A DNA stretch of 64,000 nucleotides, from assembly GCF_008638305.1 (NCBI RefSeq), contig NZ_VTPZ01000007.1:133437-197436 (forward strand), read 5' to 3'. The notes under the pieces are model-generated. The model did not search any database. It saw nothing but the letters and a program-made list of their open reading frames with translations, and was not told the DNA's origin. Shown piece by piece: positions 48,024 to 56,398 of the stretch; within the stretch, counting starts at the first letter, position 1; every line of letters begins with the position of its first letter. The translations under genes were made by a program, and so were the position numbers. This DNA comes from Pseudomonas profundi. GTDB taxonomy: Bacteria; Pseudomonadota; Gammaproteobacteria; Pseudomonadales; Pseudomonadaceae.

Positions 48024-49088
48024 TCAATGAAGCCGCCGATGACTCATCAAATCCGCGATTCTGGCCGCGTCCGGACGTTCAATAAGACCTTTTTCCGTCA
48101 CGATCACATCCACCAGATCTGCGGGTGTGACGTCAAAGGTCAGCGGGCCCGGGGACAGCGCACTGACCTTGCTGCGCTCATCGTTACCCGGCTGCTCATC
48201 CGGCGCAACGTCATCATCGATTTCCAGACCCATGTCGATGGCTGACGAAGGCGCCACGACCATAAAGCGCAACCCATGGTGCATCGCCAGTATCGCCAAC
48301 GCATAGGTACCGATAGTGCTGATCACGTCACCGTTTGCTGCGATACGCTCTGCGCCTACGACCACCCAGGTCATCGGCACCGATTTCATCAGATGGCCGG
48401 CTGCCGAATCCACGCCAACCCGGGCAGCAATACCCAGCTGTGCCAGCTCCCATTCAGTCAGCCGCGCCCCTTCCAGCCCCGGCCGCGTTTCGTTTACATA
48501 TATCGCATCCACCAGCCCCGCGGCATGCGCAGTCCGCACTACGCCTAACGCCGTACCGTAGCCCGCAGCGGTCAGCGCACCAGCGTTACCATGGGTCATC
48601 AGGTTTTGCTTGCCTTTCTGATGCTTGCGGATCAGTTGTGCACCCAGCTTGCCCATAGTGAGATTGGCTTCGATATCGCTGTGATGGATGGATATCGCCG
48701 CGCTGAGCAGCTCACCCGGCACATCGACATGATCCGCCAGGCGCCGCGTGCGTTCGTGCATCATGCGCAATGCCCAGCTTGGCTGCATAACCTCTGGCAT
48801 GGACGCTTCGAGCATGGCGAAAGCATCGGCAAGCGCCGCCTCCCAATTGTCCGACGTGCCTATCGCTTTGGCTGCGAGCACGACGCCATAGGCTGCCGCA
48901 ATGCCAATCAACGAATTTCCACGGACCGCCTGACCCCGGATAGCCCCGGCTATCGCGGCGGCGTCCATGCATTCCAAATAATCTACATCATCCGGCAAAG
49001 ACCGCTGATCCAACAGGCGAAGAGCATTGCCGCTCCACTCGATGGCATTGATACTGGCTTCCATAGCCAACTGCTGTTGTGGCTGCAT
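48024..49088 (-). CDS. mtnA: MtnA-like protein with altered active site (methylthioribose-1-phosphate isomerase family)
   Basis: A 354-residue member of the MtnA/eIF2B-alpha fold. Typical MtnA isomerises methylthioribose-1-phosphate in methionine salvage. The overall sequence is clearly MtnA (ALRLLDQRSLP, KLGAQLIRKHQ, ERIAANGDV, TFDVTPADLVDVIVTEKG), but the usual HCNxG reads THGNAG (Gly167 for the catalytic Cys), GADRI reads GAERI (Glu247 for the catalytic Asp), RGAPAIG reads RGNSLIG, and NKIGTY reads STIGTY. No frameshift or stop is present. The protein may be inactive, decaying or have a new role. It diverges from mtaD, its normal neighbour. GGAGCGAG supports the start. Confidence 0.85.
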   Translation of the reverse strand: MQPQQQLAMEASINAIEWSGNALRLLDQRSLPDDVDYLECMDAAAIAGAIRGQAVRGNSLIGIAAAYGVVLAAKAIGTSDNWEAALADAFAMLEASMPEVMQPSWALRMMHERTRRLADHVDVPGELLSAAISIHHSDIEANLTMGKLGAQLIRKHQKGKQNLMTHGNAGALTAAGYGTALGVVRTAHAAGLVDAIYVNETRPGLEGARLTEWELAQLGIAARVGVDSAAGHLMKSVPMTWVVVGAERIAANGDVISTIGTYALAILAMHHGLRFMVVAPSSAIDMGLEIDDDVAPDEQPGNDERSKVSALSPGPLTFDVTPADLVDVIVTEKGLIERPDAARIADLMSHRRLH

Positions 49089-49204
49089 ATCTCGCTCCGC
49101 TACTAAAGGAGCAGTATACGCCCCTCCCGGGGCGATTAATTGTCGCTGCAAGCAATAAAAGCCAGAGGGTATACTGCCAGCCTATGATGCAAAGCGAACT
49201 GTTA

Positions 49205-50545
49205 ATGACTTCACTGCCCGACGCGATCGACCTGCTGATCACGCCGCGCTGGATCGTGCCCGTGGTGCCCTCGGGCCTGGTGCTCGAAAACCACGCCATC
49301 GCCGTACATCAAGGCCGAATCGCCGGTATCGTCCCGGTCAGCGCGACGCTCGATCTGAAAGTCGCGGAGCGACGCGACCTGCCCGACCGCCTGCTGATAC
49401 CCGGCTTGATCAATGCCCACGGCCACGCTGCGATGAGTCTGTTGCGCGGCATGGCCGACGATCTGCCGCTTATGGACTGGCTTAACGACCACATTTGGCC
49501 GGCCGAAGCCCAGTGGGTCAATGAAGCCTTCGTGCGCTGCGGCACTGAACTGGCCATAGCTGAAATGCTGCGCGGCGGGACGACCTGTTTTGTCGATATG
49601 TACTTCTATCCCGAGATCGCTGCCAGCGTGGCGCTCGAGTACGGAATCCGCGCGCAGGTGGCCTTTCCGGTCATCGACAATCCGATTCCCGGCGCGAAGA
49701 ACAGCGATGAAGGTATAGCCAAGGGGCTGCGACTGCACGACGAGGTCAAACACAGCCAGTTGGTCAATGTTGCCTTCGGACCCCATGCACCCTACACCGT
49801 AGGCGACGCGACGCTGACCCGGATTCGCACCCTGGCCGACGAGCTGGATCTGCCGGTGCATATGCATATCCACGAATCCGCCGTGGAGATCGAAGACTCC
49901 GTGCGCCAGACCGGCTTGCGGCCACTGCAACGGCTGCACCAATTGAACCTGCTGACGCCCAGATTGCAGGCCGTACACATGACCCAGATCAGCGATGAGG
50001 ATCTCGAGCTGATCAGGGACCTCGGCGTGAGCGTAATCCACTGCCCTGAATCCAATCTCAAGCTTGCCAGCGGCTTCAGCCCGGTGCAGCGCATGCTTGA
50101 TGCCGGCATAAATGTAGCGCTCGGTACTGATGGTGCCGCCAGCAATAACGATCTGGATATGCTTGGTGAGATGCGCACTGCTTCACTGCTGGCCAAAGGG
50201 GTGTCAGGCCAACCGACGGCGATGGATGCCCATACCGCCCTGCGCATGGCGACACTGGGTGGCGCCCAGGCGCTATGCATGGGCGACGAAACCGGATCCC
50301 TGGAGCCTGGCAAAGCCGCAGACATGATTGCTGTCGACCTCTCGGGTCTCGACCAGCAACCCGTTCATAACCCATTGTCGCAGCTGCTTTATAGCTGCAA
50401 CGCCAGCCATGTATCCGACGTCTGGGTGGCCGGCGCGGAGAAGGTCCGCGACGGCAAGCTACTAGGTATCGACCAGACCAGACTGCTTGCCGAAGCGCAG
50501 GAATGGGCACGCAAGATTCAACGAGGGAAACAAAATGACGCTTAA
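49205..50545 (+). CDS. mtaD: 5-methylthioadenosine / S-adenosylhomocysteine deaminase
   Basis: Amidohydrolase (446 aa, soluble) that deaminates methylthioadenosine and related nucleosides. The metal ligands are in [13 protein letters not shown] near residue 64, GPHAPYTV near 196 and [10 protein letters not shown] near 222, while [13 protein letters not shown] near 311 holds the catalytic aspartate. Upstream ATGs at 49184 and 49187 are possible, but the chosen start matches P. aeruginosa length and frame. In Pseudomonas this enzyme routes methylthioadenosine through methylthioinosine. Overlaps ubiG by 11 bp. Confidence 0.92.
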   Translation: MTSLPDAIDLLITPRWIVPVVPSGLVLENHAIAVHQGRIAGIVPVSATLDLKVAERRDLPDRLLIPGLINAHGHAAMSLLRGMADDLPLMDWLNDHIWPAEAQWVNEAFVRCGTELAIAEMLRGGTTCFVDMYFYPEIAASVALEYGIRAQVAFPVIDNPIPGAKNSDEGIAKGLRLHDEVKHSQLVNVAFGPHAPYTVGDATLTRIRTLADELDLPVHMHIHESAVEIEDSVRQTGLRPLQRLHQLNLLTPRLQAVHMTQISDEDLELIRDLGVSVIHCPESNLKLASGFSPVQRMLDAGINVALGTDGAASNNDLDMLGEMRTASLLAKGVSGQPTAMDAHTALRMATLGGAQALCMGDETGSLEPGKAADMIAVDLSGLDQQPVHNPLSQLLYSCNASHVSDVWVAGAEKVRDGKLLGIDQTRLLAEAQEWARKIQRGKQNDA

Positions 50546-51236
50546 CGTCGATCGGGCTGAAATCGCCAAATTCGAAGCCCTGGCCAGCCGCTGGTGGGAC
50601 CGCAACAGCGAGTTCAAGCCGCTGCATGAGATCAACCCGCTTCGCACCAACTGGATCGACCAGAAGGTCGGGCTGGCTGGCAAGGAAGTACTGGATGTCG
50701 GTTGCGGCGGCGGGATTCTTGCCGAGGCAATGGCGCTGCGTGGGGCCAAGGTGACCGGGATAGATATGGGCGAAGCGCCCCTGGCCGTGGCCAGCCTGCA
50801 CAAGCTCGAGTCCGGTGTCGAGGTTGATTACGAGCAATGCACGGCCGAACAGATGGCCGAACAGCATCCCGGTCGCTTCGACATCGTTACCTGCCTGGAG
50901 ATGCTTGAGCACGTGCCGGATCCGTCTTCAGTGATCCGCGCCTGCGCCACGCTGGTCAAGCCGGGCGGGCACGTATTCTTCTCGACCATCAATCGCAACC
51001 CGAAGTCCTTCGCCTTCGCCATTGTCGGCGCCGAATATGTACTGCGCCTGTTGCCGCGTGGCACCCACGAGTTCGCCAAGTTTATTCGACCGGCCGAACT
51101 CGGGGCCTGGTCACGGCAAGCCGGACTGGACGTGCAGGACATTACCGGGCTGGGCTACAACCCCCTTTTCAAGACCTACAAGCTGGAACGCAGCGTAGAT
51201 GTCAATTACATGATCCACACCCAGCGCGGAGCCTGA
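50535..51236 (+). CDS. ubiG: ubiquinone biosynthesis O-methyltransferase
   Basis: SAM-dependent enzyme (233 aa) that methylates two hydroxyl intermediates of ubiquinone. The SAM motif [16 protein letters not shown] lies near residue 54, and [25 protein letters not shown] at the start is a UbiG hallmark. The start overlaps the end of mtaD; AGGGAAAC lies upstream. First of ubiG-mupP-yciK. Confidence 0.96.
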   Translation: MTLNVDRAEIAKFEALASRWWDRNSEFKPLHEINPLRTNWIDQKVGLAGKEVLDVGCGGGILAEAMALRGAKVTGIDMGEAPLAVASLHKLESGVEVDYEQCTAEQMAEQHPGRFDIVTCLEMLEHVPDPSSVIRACATLVKPGGHVFFSTINRNPKSFAFAIVGAEYVLRLLPRGTHEFAKFIRPAELGAWSRQAGLDVQDITGLGYNPLFKTYKLERSVDVNYMIHTQRGA

Positions 51237-51239
51237 TAC

Positions 51240-51920
51240 ATGCTCACCAGCGTTCTGTTCGACCTCGACGGCACCCTGCTCGATACCGCGGGGGACTTCA
51301 TGTCGATCATCCAGGCCATGCGCGCGGACCGCAACCTGGCACCAGCCGATCCTGATCTGGTGCGCCCGACGGTATCCAACGGTTCGGTTGGCATGCTCTG
51401 CGCTGCATTCAACATACAGCCTGACGCACAGGGCTTTGATGATCTGCGCGAGGATTTTCTTCAGCGTTATCAACGCGACCTCGCGGTGTTCACGCGCCCC
51501 TTTCCCGGCATCGAGCCGCTGCTTGACTGGCTGGATGACGAAGGCTTGCCCTGGGGCGTGGTAACCAACAAGCTGAGCCGCTTCAGTATTCCTTTACTTG
51601 AAGCTCTGGAATTGTCGGATCGCTGTCAAAGCCTGGTTTGTCCTGATCAGGTGACGCGCAGCAAGCCGCATCCCGAGCCCTTGCTCAAAGCCTGTACGCA
51701 AATGGGCGTCAAACCCGAGCAATCGGTATTTGTCGGCGATCATTTGCGTGACATCCAGGCCGGCCGCGCCGCCGGAATGCCCACCGTTGCGGCGCTTTAT
51801 GGTTATCTGCCAGTGGGCGACGACCCCGAGAACTGGCAGGCCACCCACAGTATTCATACCGCAGCAGACCTACGCCCATGGCTGGAACGGCTGCGCTCGC
51901 AGGAGACCTTTCATGTTTGA
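51240..51920 (+). CDS. mupP: N-acetylmuramic acid 6-phosphate phosphatase
   Basis: HAD-family phosphatase (226 aa). In Pseudomonas MupP completes the cell-wall recycling route that bypasses fosfomycin-sensitive MurA, together with AmgK and MurU. The nucleophile motif FDLDGTLLDT lies at residue 7, Thr motif VVTNK near 105, lysine in TRSKPHPEPL and acidic pair VGDHLRDI near 165. Position between ubiG and yciK is that of PA3172. Ordinary HAD phosphoglycolate phosphatases look similar, so the assignment rests partly on synteny. Confidence 0.9.
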   Translation: MLTSVLFDLDGTLLDTAGDFMSIIQAMRADRNLAPADPDLVRPTVSNGSVGMLCAAFNIQPDAQGFDDLREDFLQRYQRDLAVFTRPFPGIEPLLDWLDDEGLPWGVVTNKLSRFSIPLLEALELSDRCQSLVCPDQVTRSKPHPEPLLKACTQMGVKPEQSVFVGDHLRDIQAGRAAGMPTVAALYGYLPVGDDPENWQATHSIHTAADLRPWLERLRSQETFHV

Positions 51921-52653
51921 TTACAACGCACCAGCCGGCCTGCTGAAGGACCGCGTCATTCTGGTCACCGGCGCTGGCGATGGCATCGGCCGTGCCTGTG
52001 CGCTGAGCTGCGCTGCCCATGGCGCCTCGGTGGTGCTGGTGGGCCGCACGCTGTCCAAACTGGAAGAGGTGTACGACGAGATTGAAGCAGCGGGTCACCC
52101 GCAGCCAGCCATCTGCCCGCTGAATCTGGAAACCGCGGTGGAAAAGGATTTCGATGACCTGGCTGATCAGCTGTTCGACACATTCGGCAAGCTCGACGGC
52201 CTGGTGCACAACGCCGGGCTTCTCGGCCCACGTACGCCACTGGATAGCGTCAAGACGGAGGCCTGGCTTCAGCTTATGCAGGTCAACGTCAACGCACCCT
52301 TCGTGCTGACCAAGGCAATGATGCCCTTGCTGCGCGCAGCGCTGGACGCCTCTGTTGTGTTTGTATCGTCCAGCGTCGGCCGCAAGGGCCGCGCCTACTG
52401 GGGGCCCTACGCAGTCAGCAAGTTTGCCCTGGAAGGCCTGATGCAGGTGTTTGCCGACGAGCAGGACGGCACCAGCACGATTCGCGCTAACAGCATCAAT
52501 CCCGGCGCTACCCGGACGTCAATGCGCGCTGCGGCTTACCCTGGCGAAGCCCCGGAAAAGAACCCGGAACCTGCAGAGATCATGCCCGTGTTTCTCTATC
52601 TGCTTGGTCCCGACAGCAAAACCATCAATGGACAGGCACTGGACGCACAATAG
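51913..52653 (+). CDS. yciK: YciK-family short-chain dehydrogenase
   Basis: NAD(P)-dependent SDR of 246 aa. The cofactor loop is VTGAGDGIGRACALSCA near residue 19, NNAG appears as HNAGLLG near 100, and the active site as SSSVGRKGRAYWGPYAVSKFA (Ser, Tyr, Lys). SINPGATRTSMRAAAYPGE near 195 is typical of YciK. Overlaps mupP by 8 bp. Substrate is unknown. Confidence 0.93.
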   Translation: MFDYNAPAGLLKDRVILVTGAGDGIGRACALSCAAHGASVVLVGRTLSKLEEVYDEIEAAGHPQPAICPLNLETAVEKDFDDLADQLFDTFGKLDGLVHNAGLLGPRTPLDSVKTEAWLQLMQVNVNAPFVLTKAMMPLLRAALDASVVFVSSSVGRKGRAYWGPYAVSKFALEGLMQVFADEQDGTSTIRANSINPGATRTSMRAAAYPGEAPEKNPEPAEIMPVFLYLLGPDSKTINGQALDAQ

Positions 52654-52697
52654 TTACTATTCTGGCACGCTTGCGGCAAGATCCCGCGTCTGCCGTT

Positions 52698-52723
52698 CCG
52701 GGCGGCAAGAAGCTGCCGCCCGG
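52698..52723 (+). terminator. hairpin after yciK
   Basis: CCGGGCGGCA-AGAAGC-TGCCGCCCGG is a perfect 10-bp stem 44 bp after the yciK stop. It is GC-rich without a T-run; it likely ends or protects the ubiG-mupP-yciK transcript. Confidence 0.6.
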
Positions 52724-52758
52724 CTTGCCGGAGCTCGCCACGACAGCCCTATCTATCT

Positions 52759-52775
52759 GATATATAACGATATAT
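52759..52775 (+). promoter_or_regulatory. GATATAT direct repeat upstream of diguanylate cyclase
   Basis: Two GATATAT words 10 bp apart (one helical turn) lie 56-72 bp before the diguanylate cyclase start, in a short AT-rich island. The same word makes the palindrome before the hybrid kinase. Some of it may simply be a -10 region. Confidence 0.4.
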
Positions 52776-52830
52776 ATTATTGGCACGATTCCTGCTGAAA
52801 ACATCCTGACCAGCATATAAGGGATCTGTA

Positions 52831-53760
52831 ATGTCGTCCACCCTGGGCAATACCATCGATTTCGATTCAGCGCGCCTGAAGCTCGGATTGCCGTCGGCCG
52901 TCCACCGAGTGGCTGCGCCACGCCCGCGGATCACTGACCTGCCTGCCCTGCAGCAACGGCTCGCCCAGATGCTACAGACCAGTCTCGAGCTCGATCGCGT
53001 CCTGAGCATGTTCTTCGCTCAACTAGCCGAACATATGGCACTGGATGAGCTGCGTTTCACTCACGCTGCTCACAATATTCTTCTGCAAAACGGCAAAGCC
53101 GCTACCCATCGTTGCAACTACCGGATCACCCACGCCGGTGAGTATCTTGGCGACATACAATTCAGCCGCTCGAAACGGTTCGACGACGCCGAACTGGCGC
53201 AGATCGAAAGCCTGATGGGCATCCTGCTCTACCCGCTGCGCAATGCCCTGCTGTATCACCAGGCCATGCAGCGTGCGCTCAGTGACAGCCTCACCGGCGC
53301 AGGCAATCGCTTTGCGCTCAGACATGCGATGGAACGTGAGATTCCGGCCGCAGCGGGTCATGGCCGACCGCTGGCCATGATCATCATGGACATCGACCAC
53401 TTCAAGGCAATCAACGACCGCTACGGACATGCTGGCGGCGACCTGGCGTTGAAGGCTGTGGTCGAATGCATGCATGGCTGCCTGCGCTCGGTCGACAACC
53501 TGTTCCGGTTCGGCGGAGAGGAATTCCTGGTGATACTGGGCGACACCGACTGCAGCGCGGCAGCACAGGTAGCGGAGCGGATCCGGCTGGCCATTGAAGC
53601 GACGCACTTCGAGATCAAGGACGAGCCGCTGCGTATGACGATCAGCGCAGGGGTAGCGATGCTGCAGGAAAATGAAAGCGGCGAAGCATTGCTGGATCGC
53701 TGTGACAAGCTGATGTATCAGGCCAAGCAGAGCGGACGAAATTGCGTCATCTGCTGCTAA
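52831..53760 (+). CDS. diguanylate cyclase (GGDEF domain)
   Basis: A 309-residue soluble enzyme that makes cyclic di-GMP. An N-terminal GAF-like or unknown sensory domain (about 30-145) precedes a GGDEF domain (about 150-309) with LTGAGNRFAL, the substrate region MDIDHFKAINDRYGH, the active-site GGEEF near residue 230, and an RSVD inhibitory site just before it (RxxD). No EAL domain and no signal peptide. Its gene matches the position of PA3177-like cyclases. The AT-rich promoter suggests shared regulation with the kinase pair at 13-16 kb. Confidence 0.92.
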   Translation: MSSTLGNTIDFDSARLKLGLPSAVHRVAAPRPRITDLPALQQRLAQMLQTSLELDRVLSMFFAQLAEHMALDELRFTHAAHNILLQNGKAATHRCNYRITHAGEYLGDIQFSRSKRFDDAELAQIESLMGILLYPLRNALLYHQAMQRALSDSLTGAGNRFALRHAMEREIPAAAGHGRPLAMIIMDIDHFKAINDRYGHAGGDLALKAVVECMHGCLRSVDNLFRFGGEEFLVILGDTDCSAAAQVAERIRLAIEATHFEIKDEPLRMTISAGVAMLQENESGEALLDRCDKLMYQAKQSGRNCVICC

Positions 53761-53777
53761 ATACCACCAGTCGGATT

Positions 53778-53800
53778 GCCGGACGCGCTGGCGGTCCGGC
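53778..53800. terminator. hairpin between convergent diguanylate cyclase and rluB
   Basis: GCCGGAC-N9-GTCCGGC is a perfect 7-bp stem in the 49-bp convergent gap. No T-run is present. Confidence 0.5.
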
Positions 53801-53809
53801 GTATCGACA

Positions 53810-54703
53810 TTAACTGCGCCCGTGCGGCACCTTGGTACGACGAATGGTCCGCGCCTGGTGCATTGACGGCTTGCGCGCCTGACGCTTCTGCTTTTCCTTC
53901 TCGCTGGTTTTCATTACCGGCAATGCAACCGGCTTGAGCCCGACCTCTTCGCTAAGCGTATCGATCTCGTTCTGTTTCATTTCGCGCCAGCGGCCAACGG
54001 GCAGCTCGGCACCGAGAAATACCGGCCCGAAGCGCACACGTTTGAGGCGGTTGACCCGCACACCCTGCGATTCCCAGAGACGACGCACTTCGCGGTTGCG
54101 CCCTTCCAGCAGGCAAACGTGGAACCAGCGGTTGATCCCTTCCCCACCGGACGAGACCACGTCAGTGAATTTGGCCGGTCCGTCGTCAAGCATGACGCCT
54201 TCCTTCAGCCGCTCGATCATATCCTCGTCGACTTCGCCCATGACCCTGACGGCATACTCGCGGTCCATCTGATAGGACGGATGCATCAACCGGTTGGCCA
54301 ATTCGCCATCAGTGGTGAAGAGCAACAGGCCTGTCGTATTGATATCGAGGCGGCCGACGTTGACCCAACGGCCCTGCTTCAAGCGTGGCAGCTGTTCAAA
54401 CACCGTAGGACGACCTTCCGGATCATCCCGGGTGCAGACCTCGCCTTCAGGCTTGTTATAAATCAGCACCCGGCGCGACACTTCGGTGGTCAGGTCACGG
54501 CGCAGCGGGCGACCGTCAACGCTGATCTGGTCGAGGCCATCTACCCGGCAACCCAGCGTAGCCGGCTGTCCATTGACGTTCACACGGCCAGCCTGTATCC
54601 AGCTTTCGGCTTCGCGGCGGGACGCCAGGCCCATACGGGCGAGTACTTTCTGGAGTTTTTCCCCGGAAACGGGGATAGAGGAATCGTCTGTCTTGTCTGT
54701 CAT
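53810..54703 (-). CDS. rluB: 23S rRNA pseudouridine(2605) synthase
   Basis: RsuA-family pseudouridine synthase (297 aa). The N-terminal S4 RNA-binding domain begins LQKVLARMGLASRREAESWI near residue 18, and the catalytic aspartate is in GRLDINTTGLLLFT near 118. The C-terminal tail is strongly basic (EKQKRQARKPSMHQARTIRR), probably for rRNA binding. Upstream of it lie scpB and scpA, usual neighbours in gammaproteobacteria. Confidence 0.94.
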   Translation of the reverse strand: MTDKTDDSSIPVSGEKLQKVLARMGLASRREAESWIQAGRVNVNGQPATLGCRVDGLDQISVDGRPLRRDLTTEVSRRVLIYNKPEGEVCTRDDPEGRPTVFEQLPRLKQGRWVNVGRLDINTTGLLLFTTDGELANRLMHPSYQMDREYAVRVMGEVDEDMIERLKEGVMLDDGPAKFTDVVSSGGEGINRWFHVCLLEGRNREVRRLWESQGVRVNRLKRVRFGPVFLGAELPVGRWREMKQNEIDTLSEEVGLKPVALPVMKTSEKEKQKRQARKPSMHQARTIRRTKVPHGRS

Positions 54704-54773
54704 GAGGCACCTCCCGGTGTGTATCGAATAGGAAACAGAGAGCGGGAGAATAGCACCGCCAGGCCGTTACGCG

Positions 54774-55532
54774 CTAGCGCTCATCGGAATCAGGCGAGTC
54801 CTTATCACTACCATCAACTTTCAGGTCATTGAAGTCGGTTTTGATGTTCGATTCCATTGAATTGAGCTCGTCAAGCAAGGCGTGAAAGCCGGTTTCCCCG
54901 GCGGCACTATCCAGAGGGGCCAGCGGTTCGACTGGTAGCCATGGCATCTGTTCGTCCGAACCGGCCTCTGGCTCCTCGACATTCGATAACCCCGCTTCAA
55001 CCTGATCCAGGTCGCGCAATTCTGCCAGGGCGGGCAACTCGCTCAGACTGGCCAGGTTGAAGTAATCCAGGAACTGTCGGGTTGTCGCGTACATTGCGGG
55101 CCGGCCGGGCACGTCGCGATGGCCAACGATACGCACCCATTCGCGCTCCATCAGCGTTTTTACGATCTGACTGCTCACCGCCACGCCGCGGATATCTTCA
55201 ATTTCACCCCGGGTAATCGGCTGTCGATAGGCAATCAGCGATAGCGTCTCCAGTAGCGCCCGGGAATAGCGCTGCGGCCGCTCTTCCCAGAGACGACTCA
55301 CCCAGGGCGAATAGACTTCGCGTACCTGCAAGCGCCAGCCACTTGCAACTTCCTTTAACTCAACGGCCCGCCCCAGATACTGCTCCTGCAGCCGCGCCAA
55401 GGCGTTCTGCAGCTGCCGGGTGCTTGGCCGCCCGGATTCTTCGAACAATTCGCGCATGCGATCCAGCGATAACGGCTTGCCGGCAGCCAGCATCGCTGCC
55501 TCAAGAATGTGCTCAAGCGGTGGTTGTTTCAT
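54774..55532 (-). CDS. scpB: segregation and condensation protein B
   Basis: Winged-helix partner (252 aa) of ScpA in the SMC-like chromosome-condensation complex. PLEHILEAAMLAAGKPLSLDRM starts the first wing, with LETLSLIAYRQPITRGEIEDIRG near 110 as the strongest signature. A long acidic tail (about 180-252) is typical of Pseudomonas ScpB. The start at MKQPPLEHIL lies inside the end of scpA, 20-bp overlap; an in-frame start 19 codons earlier was rejected. Confidence 0.93.
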   Translation of the reverse strand: MKQPPLEHILEAAMLAAGKPLSLDRMRELFEESGRPSTRQLQNALARLQEQYLGRAVELKEVASGWRLQVREVYSPWVSRLWEERPQRYSRALLETLSLIAYRQPITRGEIEDIRGVAVSSQIVKTLMEREWVRIVGHRDVPGRPAMYATTRQFLDYFNLASLSELPALAELRDLDQVEAGLSNVEEPEAGSDEQMPWLPVEPLAPLDSAAGETGFHALLDELNSMESNIKTDFNDLKVDGSDKDSPDSDER

Positions 55533-56397
55533 CCTCACCTCGCGCCTTGACATGAATGGGCGCAAACGGCTCGGTCTGCACCAGCTCAATCAGCTGCTCT
55601 TTTACCAACTCCAGCACCGCCATGAAGGTTACGACTACGCCGAGCCGCCCTTCGCTCACGCTGAACAGACTAACGAAGGGCATGAACTGTCCGCTACGCA
55701 GCCGGTCAAGCACGTCGGCCATCCGTTCGCGGGTCGAGAGCAGTTCCCGGGTGACCTGATGGCTTTCGAACATGTCCGCTCGCCGCAATACGTCAGACAG
55801 CGAGAGCATCAGTTCCTGCAGGGTGATTTCCGGGTGCGCTCTGGCGGACTGATAAGTTGGCGCCTCGGCACTGGCCAGTGCGATATCGCGGCCAACCCGC
55901 GGCAGGCCATCGATCTTCTCCGCCGCCTGCTTGAAGCGCTCATATTCCTGCAGCCGCCGGATCAACTCGGCCCGCGGATCATGATCGTCCTCTTCCTCGT
56001 CCTTCTGCCGCGGTAACAACAGCCGCGACTTGATCTCGGCCAGCATGGCAGCCATGACCAGGTACTCAGCAGCAAGCTCCAGCCGTACCACTTTCATCAG
56101 CTCGACATAGCCCATGTACTGCCGTGTGATCTCTGCGACAGGAATGTCGAGGATGTCGATATTCTGTTTTCGGATCAGATAGAGCAGTAAATCAAGTGGC
56201 CCCTCGAAGGCCTCGAGAAACACCTCGAGCGCCTCGGGCGGGATATACAGATCCTGGGGTAGCTCGGTCAGCGCTTTACCGTAAACCGTGGCAAATGGCA
56301 GCTCATGCTGGGTGCCGGGCGCAAGCGATGCATCAGTCATCGCCGTTTCGAGGCGTTCCCCGGAGGACGATGGCTGCTTGCGCTCGGTCTCGCTCAT
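55513..56397 (-). CDS. scpA: segregation and condensation protein A
   Basis: Kleisin subunit (294 aa) that links SMC heads in chromosome segregation. FLEAFEGPLDLLLYLIRKQNIDILDIPVAEITRQY-like sequence near residue 49 is the kleisin N-terminal domain (only part quoted here: FEGPLDLLLYLIRKQNIDI), and a winged-helix C-terminal part follows. It starts 2 bp after trpS stops and overlaps scpB, giving a trpS-scpA-scpB-rluB strand order. Partner Smc or MksB-type protein is elsewhere. Confidence 0.93.
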   Translation of the reverse strand: MSETERKQPSSSGERLETAMTDASLAPGTQHELPFATVYGKALTELPQDLYIPPEALEVFLEAFEGPLDLLLYLIRKQNIDILDIPVAEITRQYMGYVELMKVVRLELAAEYLVMAAMLAEIKSRLLLPRQKDEEEDDHDPRAELIRRLQEYERFKQAAEKIDGLPRVGRDIALASAEAPTYQSARAHPEITLQELMLSLSDVLRRADMFESHQVTRELLSTRERMADVLDRLRSGQFMPFVSLFSVSEGRLGVVVTFMAVLELVKEQLIELVQTEPFAPIHVKARGEDETTTA

Positions 56398-56398
56398 G

